A DNA stretch of 5,266 bases. Source: Prevotellaceae bacterium (GTDB taxonomy: Bacteria > Bacteroidota > Bacteroidia > Bacteroidales > Bacteroidaceae). A model generated the notes under the pieces. The model ran no database searches. It was not told where the DNA came from and saw only the letters and a list, made by a program, of their open reading frames with translations. The stretch covers positions 1-5,266 of the forward strand of contig JAJPYW010000036.1 of assembly GCA_021204715.1 (NCBI GenBank), given 5' to 3'. Positions 1 through 5,266 of this stretch are shown piece after piece. Position numbers and translations under genes: made by a program. Positions within the stretch are counted from its first letter, which is position 1. The number at the start of each line of letters is the position of its first letter.

Positions 1-1814
1 CGATGTACTTGAACAAGTTCGACTTCTTGAACAACGCCGTGGGCGTGAAGACGGCTGCATATACATACTTCGGCTGCAATCCCGACAAGTTGCTGGCCGA
101 GCAAGCCGCCACGTTGGTGGGTATGTGCAAGAATCCTTCACTGTACAATCCCGTTCGCTACAACGAGCGGGCGAGGGGGCGGCGCAACGTGGTGCTCGAC
201 CAGATGCGCAAAGCCGGCTACCTGACCACGCGCGAGCGCGACTCCCTGCAGGCGTTGCCGTTGAAGCTCGTCTACACCCGGGTGGACCACAAAGAGGGCT
301 TGGCCACCTATTTCCGCGAGTACCTGCGCGGCGTGCTTACGGCCAAGCGCCCCAACCCATCGGACTATCGAGGCTGGCAGAAGCAGAAGTATTACGAGGA
401 CTCCTTGGACTGGGAGCGGAACCCGCTGTTCGGCTGGTGCGAGAAAAACACGAAGAAAGACGGCAGCAAGTACAACCTGTATACCGACGGCTTGAAGATA
501 TACACCACCATCGACTCGCGCATGCAACAATATGCCGAGGAAGCGGTGACAGAGCACTTGGCCGAACTGCAGGAGTACTTCTTCAAGGAGAAGAAGGGAG
601 TCAAAAAGGCGCCTTATACCTTCCGCCTCACCGAGGAGCAGGTAGACGAGATAATGGGACGCGCCATGCGCCTGTCCGACCGTTACCGGGAAATGAAGAA
701 GGGGGGCGCGTCCGATGAAGAGATAAAGAAGGCCTTCGCCACGCCCGAAGAGATGACCGTCTTCAGCTGGAAAGGGGCCATAGACACGGTGATGACGCCC
801 ATGGACTCCATACGTTACTACAAGTTCTTCCTGCGCGCGGGCTTCATGTCGATGGACCCGCGCAACGGGCACGTCATGGCCTACGTGGGCGGCCCCAACT
901 ACCACTACTTCCAGTATGACATGGCCATGGTGGGGCGCCGGCAGATAGGCTCCACCATGAAGCCTTTCGTCTACTCGCTTGCCATGGAGAACGGCTTCTC
1001 GCCGTGCGACGTGGTGCGCCATGTGGAGTACACGCTCATCGACGACAACGGCAAGCCATGGACGCCGCGCAACGCCAACAACAAGCGCTATGGCGACATG
1101 GTGACGGTGAAGTGGGGGCTTGCCAACTCGGACAACTGGGTGACGGCCTACCTGATGGGCAAGCTCAACGCGCGCGAGCTCAAGCGGCTCTTGGAAAACT
1201 TCGGCGTGCGCAACCGGGAAATAGCCCCCACGGTGTCACTCTGCTTGGGCCCGTGTGAAATCTCCGTGGGCGAGATGGTGGGTGCCTACACCGCCTTCCC
1301 CAACAAGGGCATCCGCGTGGCGCCGCTCTTCGTGACACGCATAGAAGACAACGAAGGCAACGTCCTTGCCACCTTCACGCCCGAGATGCAAGAGGTAATC
1401 AGCGCCTCGAGTGCCTACAAGATGCTCGTGATGCTGCGCGCCGTCATCAATGAAGGCACCGGCGGACGTGTGCGCCGGTTGGGTGTCACGGCCGACATGG
1501 GCGGCAAGACGGGCACCACCAACTACAACTCCGACGGCTGGTTCATGGGCTTCACACCCTCGCTCGTGTCGGGCTGCTGGGTGGGCGGTGAAGACCGTGA
1601 CATACACTTCGACACCATGGTCTACGGACAAGGCGCCTCGATGGCCCTGCCTATATGGGCCAACTACATGAAGAAGGTCTATGCCGACAAGTCGTTGGGT
1701 TACGATGAAACAGAAGAGTTCCAACTGCCCGAGGAGTTCGATCCTTGCGGAGACAGCGAAATCAGCATCGAGGACGCCACGCCCGACTTGGGGCTCGACG
1801 ACCTCTTTGAATGA
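1..1814 (+). CDS. Penicillin-binding protein 1A (class A PBP), 5'-truncated by window edge
   Basis: A bifunctional peptidoglycan synthase, with glycosyltransferase polymerising lipid II and transpeptidase cross-linking stem peptides on the outer face of the inner membrane. The frame is open from base 3; the ATG there is internal, because the protein begins within the glycosyltransferase domain (YLNKFDF...GVKTAAYTYFG, then LAEQAATLVGMCKNPSLYNP). The membrane anchor and the catalytic-glutamate motif lie outside the window; the missing part is probably 150-200 residues, judged from family length. Fragment residues of about 1-115 are glycosyltransferase. A charged, Lys/Glu-rich linker covers roughly 120-280. 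The transpeptidase covers about 281-560, with all three active-site motifs: S317-T-M-K320, S376-D-N378 and K502-T-G-T505. The tail (about 570-603) is acidic and ends in LDDLFE. The stop is TGA at 1812-1814. The M16 gene follows after 60 bases with no visible terminator, suggesting co-transcription. Seen: motifs. Known: family function. The assignment to PBP1A rather than another class A PBP is by overall resemblance. Confidence 0.94.
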   Translation, partial: MYLNKFDFLNNAVGVKTAAYTYFGCNPDKLLAEQAATLVGMCKNPSLYNPVRYNERARGRRNVVLDQMRKAGYLTTRERDSLQALPLKLVYTRVDHKEGLATYFREYLRGVLTAKRPNPSDYRGWQKQKYYEDSLDWERNPLFGWCEKNTKKDGSKYNLYTDGLKIYTTIDSRMQQYAEEAVTEHLAELQEYFFKEKKGVKKAPYTFRLTEEQVDEIMGRAMRLSDRYREMKKGGASDEEIKKAFATPEEMTVFSWKGAIDTVMTPMDSIRYYKFFLRAGFMSMDPRNGHVMAYVGGPNYHYFQYDMAMVGRRQIGSTMKPFVYSLAMENGFSPCDVVRHVEYTLIDDNGKPWTPRNANNKRYGDMVTVKWGLANSDNWVTAYLMGKLNARELKRLLENFGVRNREIAPTVSLCLGPCEISVGEMVGAYTAFPNKGIRVAPLFVTRIEDNEGNVLATFTPEMQEVISASSAYKMLVMLRAVINEGTGGRVRRLGVTADMGGKTGTTNYNSDGWFMGFTPSLVSGCWVGGEDRDIHFDTMVYGQGASMALPIWANYMKKVYADKSLGYDETEEFQLPEEFDPCGDSEISIEDATPDLGLDDLFE

Positions 1815-1874
1815 GACGGCCGCGGCAGCAAGCAAGATGTATCTTCCATTAAACGGCACCTGACTCTCAGCACC

Positions 1875-3161
1875 ATGTTGAACCGCGCGAAACAACCGCC
1901 CATACGCCCCTTGGCCGACCTTACCTTGCAGGAACCCGTGCGCTCCACCCTGCCCAACGGCGTGCAGTTGAACGTGCTTGCCGCGGGCGGTTATGATGTG
2001 GTGCGCATGGACTGGCTCTTCAAAGGAGGACGCTGGCACCAGACGCAATCCTTGCAGGCGCTCTTCACCAACCGCATGCTGCGCGAGGGGACAAGCCGCT
2101 ATTCGGCGGCCCGGACCGCCGCCTGTCTCGACTTCTACGGAGCGTGGTTGGAGCTCTCTGTGGGGTGGGAACATTCGTTCATCACCCTCTTCTCGCTCGA
2201 CAAATACCTGCCCCACACCTTGGAAGTGATGGAATCGCTCGTAAAAGAACCGCTCTTCCCGGAGAAAGAACTCGGCACCGTGCTCGAGACCAACGAGCGG
2301 CAGTTCCTTGTAAACTCCTCCAAAGTGGGCTTCCTTGCCCGGCGCGCCTTGATGCGGGCGCTCTACGGCGAAGGGCATCCTTGCGGTCTCGTGACACAAC
2401 GCGAAGACTACGGCCGCATCACCCCCGACGTGTTGCGCGCCTTTTACGACCGCTGCTACCATGCCCGCAACTGCACCCTCTACCTGTCGGGCAAGGTGAG
2501 CGAAGACTGCATTGACAGGGTGACGTCGCTCTTCGGCGCGGAACCCTTCGGAAAGGGGAAGGAGCAGCCCTTCACCAACCCTTGCCTGCCCGTAGTCTCT
2601 TCGGCCAAGCGCCTCTTTGTGGAGCGTGCCGACGCCTTGCAGTGTGCCGTGGCCATGGGGCTTCCCTTTATAGACGCGCACCATCCCGACTACTTGAAGG
2701 CGCGGGTGCTTGTGACGCTCTTGGGCGGTTACTTCGGCAGCCGTCTCATGTCCAACATCCGCGAGGAGAAGGGATATACATACGGCATCAACGCCGCCGC
2801 CGTTCCCGCTCCGGGTTCCTGCGCTTTGGTAATCAACGCGGAGACCGCTCCTGAATACGTGGAGCCGCTCATCGCCGAAGTGTACCACGAGATAGACCGT
2901 CTGCAAACCGACTTGGTTTCCACGGAAGAGCTCGCCATGGTGAAGAACTACATGTTGGGCGACCTTTGCCGTAGCTACGAATCGGCACTTTCCCTTGCCG
3001 ACGCTTGGATATGGATACAGACATCGGGCTTCGACGCCGGCCATTTCAGCCGCAACTTGGATGCCATAAAAAGCGTCACTTCCGAGGAGATACGCGCGTT
3101 GGCCGGGCGTTATTTGTGTAAAGAGAATATAAAAGAAGTGGTATCGGGCAAAAAAATGTAA
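1875..3161 (+). CDS. M16-family peptidase homologue lacking the HxxEH zinc site
   Basis: A 428-residue protein with the two-half fold expected of single M16B subunits (about 400-430 residues). The N-terminal half runs from LPNGVQLNVL (about residue 29) through the position of the zinc motif. The C-terminal half carries GGYFGSRLMSNIREEKGYTYG (about 283-304), the family R/Y substrate-binding motif, here R296 and Y303. At the expected HxxEH site the sequence is LFTNR (L63, N66, R67) followed by the conserved MLREGT, so both histidines and the glutamate are absent. It should therefore not be an active zinc protease by itself. In two-subunit M16 enzymes, one chain supplies HxxEH and the other supplies R/Y; this could be the R/Y chain, but no partner lies in the window. 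No signal peptide is evident (N-terminus MLNRAKQPPIRPLADL), so a cytoplasmic location is inferred. The start is the first ATG suited to the homologous region; no clear ribosome-binding site is seen. Probably co-transcribed with the PBP gene. Confidence 0.88.
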   Translation: MLNRAKQPPIRPLADLTLQEPVRSTLPNGVQLNVLAAGGYDVVRMDWLFKGGRWHQTQSLQALFTNRMLREGTSRYSAARTAACLDFYGAWLELSVGWEHSFITLFSLDKYLPHTLEVMESLVKEPLFPEKELGTVLETNERQFLVNSSKVGFLARRALMRALYGEGHPCGLVTQREDYGRITPDVLRAFYDRCYHARNCTLYLSGKVSEDCIDRVTSLFGAEPFGKGKEQPFTNPCLPVVSSAKRLFVERADALQCAVAMGLPFIDAHHPDYLKARVLVTLLGGYFGSRLMSNIREEKGYTYGINAAAVPAPGSCALVINAETAPEYVEPLIAEVYHEIDRLQTDLVSTEELAMVKNYMLGDLCRSYESALSLADAWIWIQTSGFDAGHFSRNLDAIKSVTSEEIRALAGRYLCKENIKEVVSGKKM

Positions 3162-3170
3162 TAAAAAACG

Positions 3171-3190
3171 GCGGTTAACCCGCACTTTTG
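3171..3190 (+). terminator. Weak candidate terminator after the M16 gene
   Basis: A GCGG/CCGC stem of 4 bp around the loop TTAAC (3171-3183) is followed by AC and then TTTTG (3186-3190). An A-run, 3163-3168, sits just before it. The stem is short and the T-run brief, so this is only a possible termination point between the M16 gene and the independently promoted MORN gene. It lies 9 bases past the M16 stop. Confidence 0.3.
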
Positions 3191-3202
3191 TGGGATATGT
3201 GG

Positions 3203-3210
3203 TAACTTTG
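3203..3210 (+). promoter_or_regulatory. Bacteroidota -7 promoter element for the MORN gene
   Basis: TAACTTTG matches the Bacteroidota primary sigma factor -7 consensus TAnnTTTG exactly. It lies 18 bases before the ATG at 3229, which predicts a very short 5' leader of roughly 10-15 bases. No TTTG-type -33 box is seen at the usual spacing of about 19-21 bases; the TTTG at 3187-3190 is only 12 bases upstream. The call therefore rests on the -7 box and its placement. The stretch between this element and the start is A-rich (CTAAAAGTAAAG), in keeping with weak Shine-Dalgarno use in this phylum. Confidence 0.6.
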
Positions 3211-3228
3211 ACACCCTAAAAGTAAAGC

Positions 3229-4401
3229 ATGAAGCATCTGTCCCTTATACTATTCACCGCATCGCTCGCGTTGCTCTTTTCCCAAGGCGCCATGTCGCAG
3301 GAGGAGAAAAGCGGCGTCGTGAACAAAGTAAAGAGCGTGTTCTCTCCTGAAATCAAGATAGGCACTTATACCTTCAAAGACGGCTCGGTCTACACCGGCG
3401 AGATGAAGGGGCACAAGCCTTACGGCAAAGGAAAGACGGTGTTCCAAAACGGCGACGTCTACGAGGGCGAGTATGTGAAGGGAAAGCGGCAGGGCTACGG
3501 CGTGTACACCTTCCCCGACGGCGAGAAGTACGAGGGGCAGTGGTTCCAAGACGAGCAGCACGGCCGGGGCATCTACTACTTCATGAACAACAACCGCTAC
3601 GACGGACTGTGGTATCAAGACTACCAGCACGGCAAGGGTACCATGTACTATCACAACGGCGACGTCTACGATGGCAACTGGGTGAACGACAAGCGCAGTG
3701 GCGATGGCTCTTACACTTGGAAGGACGGTTCCAAATACGTGGGCTCGTGGAAGAACGACAAGAAAGAGGGCGAGGGCGTGTTGGTGTGGAACGACGGCTC
3801 GGTCTATTCAGGCTCGTGGAAAGCCGACCTGCGCGAGGGCCGCGGCACCTTCAAGTACACCAACGGCGACAAGTACGTGGGCGACTGGAAAGCCGACGTG
3901 CAGCACGGCCGCGGCACCTATTACTTCTACACGGGCGACCGCTACGAAGGCGCTTACGTAGAGGGCGGGCGCACCGGCCAGGGCACCTATTACTACACCA
4001 ACGGCGACAAGTACGTGGGCAACTTCAAAGACGGCATGCAGGACGGCCGCGGCACCTTTACGTGGGCCAACGGCGCCGTGTATACCGGCGAGTGGAAAGA
4101 CAACGAGCGCAACGGATACGGCACGTACACGTGGAGCGTGGGCGACTCGTATGAAGGGGAATGGAAGAACAACAAGTTCAACGGGCAAGGCACGTTGATA
4201 CAGGTAGACGGCACCAAGTACACGGGCGGCTTTGTAGACGGGTTGGAGGAGGGCAGCGGCGTGCAGACCGATGCCGACGGCAACCGCTTTGAAGGCTTCT
4301 TCAAGCAGGGAAAGAAGAACGGGCCGTTTGTAGAGACCGACAAGGACGGGAAGGTAGTCCGTAAAGGAAACTACAAGATGGGAAGGCTTGACGCCAATTG
4401 A
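3229..4401 (+). CDS. Secreted MORN-repeat protein (14 phased repeats)
   Basis: A 390-residue protein. Residues 1-23 look like a Sec signal peptide: MKHLS, a hydrophobic core LILFTASLALLF, then a probable AMS cleavage site before Q24. There is no lipobox cysteine, so a soluble exported protein is inferred, most likely periplasmic. After a short linker (24-44), residues 45-366 are fourteen MORN repeats of exactly 23 residues with no insertions or deletions, of the form GxYxxxDGxxYxGxWxxxxxxGx. A degenerate fifteenth unit (367-390) ends the protein. MORN arrays fold as elongated beta-hairpin stacks and usually mediate binding or scaffolding; no enzymatic domain is present, so the specific function is unknown. 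The gene appears monocistronic, with a -7 box 18 bases upstream and a strong terminator overlapping its 3' end. The start is the ATG at 3229, which places the signal peptide at the extreme N-terminus. The repeat identity is certain; the ligand or partner is not. Confidence 0.93.
   Translation: MKHLSLILFTASLALLFSQGAMSQEEKSGVVNKVKSVFSPEIKIGTYTFKDGSVYTGEMKGHKPYGKGKTVFQNGDVYEGEYVKGKRQGYGVYTFPDGEKYEGQWFQDEQHGRGIYYFMNNNRYDGLWYQDYQHGKGTMYYHNGDVYDGNWVNDKRSGDGSYTWKDGSKYVGSWKNDKKEGEGVLVWNDGSVYSGSWKADLREGRGTFKYTNGDKYVGDWKADVQHGRGTYYFYTGDRYEGAYVEGGRTGQGTYYYTNGDKYVGNFKDGMQDGRGTFTWANGAVYTGEWKDNERNGYGTYTWSVGDSYEGEWKNNKFNGQGTLIQVDGTKYTGGFVDGLEEGSGVQTDADGNRFEGFFKQGKKNGPFVETDKDGKVVRKGNYKMGRLDAN
3361..4326 (+). 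repeat. In-frame 69-bp MORN-coding repeat array, 14 units
   Basis: Fourteen tandem 69-bp units encode the 23-residue MORN repeats of the surrounding gene, with unit starts at 3361, 3430, 3499 and so on every 69 bases. Phase is kept throughout. Most units have diverged at DNA level, but some share long identical stretches. Unit 8 (3844-3912) and unit 10 (3982-4050) are identical across the segment encoding YTNGDKYVG. The array is coding, not intergenic. Confidence 0.9.
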
Positions 4402-4423
4402 CGTTATCCTTCCCTCTTTTTTT
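4380..4423 (+). terminator. Strong intrinsic terminator of the MORN gene
   Basis: GGGAAGG (4380-4386) pairs perfectly with CCTTCCC (4408-4414). Inside it, after a small bulge, TTGACG (4389-4393 plus loop-side base) can pair with CGTTA (4402-4406), using one G-U pair, around an 8-base loop. The stem is followed by TC and a run of seven T (4417-4423). The 5' arm lies in the last codons of the MORN gene (stop at 4399-4401), so coding and termination signals overlap. The structure separates the MORN unit from the downstream ATPase gene. Confidence 0.82.
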
Positions 4424-4430
4424 GTGCCTT

Positions 4431-4719
4431 GGGCAAACAAGGTGTGTGCTGTTGAAAAAATAGCTTTGTGCCGCTGACAAGGCAGCTTTGTGCCGCCGAC
4501 AAGACAGTTTGCCGCCGCTTGATAAGACGGCTTCGTGCCGCCGACATAACGGTTTAGTGCCGCTGATAAAAACGCAGCCGTGTAGCTTGACAATACGGCT
4601 TTATCTTGCTTGAAAAGGCACTTGTGTGCAGCTTGATAAAACAATATTCAGTGCCGTTTATATGCCGATACAGCACTGTTTATAAAACGATATAGTGTCG
4701 CTGTTTAAAACGATTCGTC
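4431..4719 (+). repeat. Degenerate 22-24 bp tandem repeat array filling the ATPase upstream region
   Basis: The non-coding region between the MORN terminator and the ATPase start is built of about 12-13 contiguous degenerate units. Each unit begins TGAYAA (or CGACAA, TTATAA), has a variable centre and ends near GCTTTGTGCCGC. Unit starts by eye: 4453, 4475, 4497, 4520, 4542, 4564, 4588, 4611, 4634, 4658, 4680 and 4703, with a weaker unit at 4431-4452. The GTGCC landmark recurs at 4424, 4446 (GTGCT), 4468, 4490, 4535, 4557 and 4651, mostly multiples of 22 apart, so traces reach back into the terminator T-run. Units 1-8 are GC-rich; the last three are AT-rich (TTTATAAAACGA type). There are no unique spacers, so this is not a CRISPR. 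Function is unknown; regulation of the ATPase gene is an inference from position only. Confidence 0.75.
4461..4468 (+). promoter_or_regulatory. Possible -7 promoter element inside repeat unit 1
   Basis: TAGCTTTG matches the TAnnTTTG consensus. It is the only full match noticed between the MORN terminator and the ATPase start. No -33 TTTG is found at the proper distance, and the element arises within a repeat unit whose second copy (CAGCTTTG, 4483-4490) misses the match by one base. If used, the ATPase transcript would have a leader of about 245 bases containing the rest of the repeats. Confidence 0.25.
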
Positions 4720-5266
4720 ATGGAACAGTTCATTCATTTCTTGGAGAGTTTGAAGATGACCATCCTCGGCGGTGTAGCCCTTGTGGTAAGTTTGGTCTTG
4801 TGGCTCACGGGCATCCACCCGCTTATAGATCCGGCATGGATAACGGTATTCATCAGCGGCGTGCCTTTGCTCTATTGGGCCATTACCCGCCTTGTCTTCC
4901 AGTACTGGATATCCTCGGCGTTGCTCATCAGCATCGCCATGGCAGCCTGCATCTACATAGGCCAGCTCTTCGCCGCGGGCGAGGTAGCCTTCATCATGGC
5001 CATAGGCGGGCTGCTTGAAGACTACACCGTGCGGCGCGCCAAGCGCGGCTTGGGCAAGCTCATTGCCTTGACACCCGACAAGGGACGCCTTGTAAGCCTC
5101 GATAAAGACAACCCGCAAGAGCGCATGGTGCCCGTAGAAGAGATACGTGTGGGCGACCTGCTGCGCGTGCTTCCCGGCGAGCGCATACCCGTGGACGGCA
5201 CCATTGTATCGGGCACCGGTTCTGTAGACCAATCCATTCTTACGGGAGAGTCCCTGCCTGGCGCCA
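4720..5266 (+). CDS. P1B-type heavy-metal-translocating P-type ATPase, N-terminal part (cut by window edge)
   Basis: An inner-membrane ATP-driven metal-ion transporter; only the first 182 residues are present. Hydrophobic segments lie at about residues 13-32, 38-55, 62-81 and 85-99, matching the four membrane helices that precede the actuator domain in P1B ATPases. Then come [22 protein letters not shown] (98-119), typical of the helix-to-actuator junction, and [19 protein letters not shown] with SILTGESLP; the phosphatase motif TGES is T175-S178. The DKTGT phosphorylation loop and the membrane metal-selectivity motif (CPC, SPC or similar) lie beyond the window, so the transported metal cannot be assigned. 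No N-terminal CxxC metal-binding domain exists: only 12 residues precede the first hydrophobic segment. ATG 4720 is the first possible start after an in-frame TAG at 4693-4695; ATG 4756 (M13) is an alternative but would cut into helix 1. No Shine-Dalgarno is seen. It directly follows the tandem repeat array. Confidence 0.9.
   Translation, partial: MEQFIHFLESLKMTILGGVALVVSLVLWLTGIHPLIDPAWITVFISGVPLLYWAITRLVFQYWISSALLISIAMAACIYIGQLFAAGEVAFIMAIGGLLEDYTVRRAKRGLGKLIALTPDKGRLVSLDKDNPQERMVPVEEIRVGDLLRVLPGERIPVDGTIVSGTGSVDQSILTGESLPGA

Noticed and set aside
3..5. ATG at base 3 as the true start of the PBP gene
   Set aside because: The protein at that point is already in the middle of the glycosyltransferase domain, so the real start lies upstream of the window.
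138..1022. A 294-codon open frame on the - strand
   Set aside because: It is antisense to the conserved PBP coding region and has a low-complexity shadow composition.
1820..1827. The palindrome GCCGCGGC between the PBP and M16 genes as a terminator or operator
   Set aside because: It has no loop and no T-run after it, and an 8-base GC palindrome is easily found by chance in GC-rich DNA.
1836..1862. An eight-codon ORF (MYLPLNGT) between the PBP and M16 genes
   Set aside because: It is too short to support by composition, has no ribosome-binding site and shows no sign of an attenuator structure around it.
1236..3185. A 649-codon open frame on the - strand
   Set aside because: It lies antisense to the PBP and M16 genes, crosses their boundary, is rich in His/Val/Arg/Gly in the way GC-rich shadows are, and shows no recognisable domain.
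3808..4644. A 278-codon open frame on the - strand covering half the MORN gene and much of the tandem array
   Set aside because: Its repetitive character comes from the MORN repeats and the intergenic array read backwards; it crosses the terminator and has no family resemblance.
4453..4719. CRISPR array
   Set aside because: The units are contiguous and degenerate, with no unique spacers between identical repeats, and no cas genes are in view.
4705..5232. A 175-codon open frame on the - strand
   Set aside because: It is antisense to the P-type ATPase, whose + strand reading has clear membrane helices and a TGES motif.

Overview
The window looks like a chromosomal stretch from a GC-rich member of the Bacteroidota, probably Bacteroidales. 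The support is the style of the penicillin-binding protein 1A, the absence of clear Shine-Dalgarno sequences before the starts, and a perfect Bacteroidota -7 promoter element (TAnnTTTG) in front of the third gene. The genus cannot be named from this sequence alone. All four genes lie on the + strand. Long reading frames on the - strand are shadows of GC-rich coding DNA.

Layout: (1) Bases 1-1814 hold the 3' part of a class A penicillin-binding protein (PBP1A type). It begins inside the glycosyltransferase domain and carries a complete transpeptidase domain. (2) After 60 bases comes an M16-family (insulinase/processing-peptidase) protein, 1875-3161. Its HxxEH zinc site is replaced by other residues, but the R/Y substrate-binding motif is kept. 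It is probably co-transcribed with the PBP gene. (3) A separate unit, 3229-4401, encodes a secreted protein of 14 perfectly phased 23-residue MORN repeats. It has its own promoter element and a strong intrinsic terminator whose stem starts inside the last codons. (4) A 318-base intergenic region, 4402-4719, is tiled almost end to end by degenerate 22-24 bp tandem repeats. These run from the terminator T-run to the start codon of the next gene. (5) From 4720 to the window edge is the N-terminal third or less of a P1B-type (heavy-metal) P-type ATPase. It has no N-terminal metal-binding domain and is cut just after the TGES motif.

How the parts relate: the first three genes have envelope-related roles or locations. 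They cover peptidoglycan synthesis, a putative zinc-less partner or chaperone-like M16 protein, and an exported MORN repeat protein. The metal ATPase is an inner-membrane transporter and appears to be a separate unit. The most unusual items are the tandem repeat array that fills the ATPase upstream region, with small inverted repeats inside several units, and the M16 protein that lacks its metal site and has no HxxEH partner in view. No mobile element, CRISPR array, tRNA or rRNA was seen.
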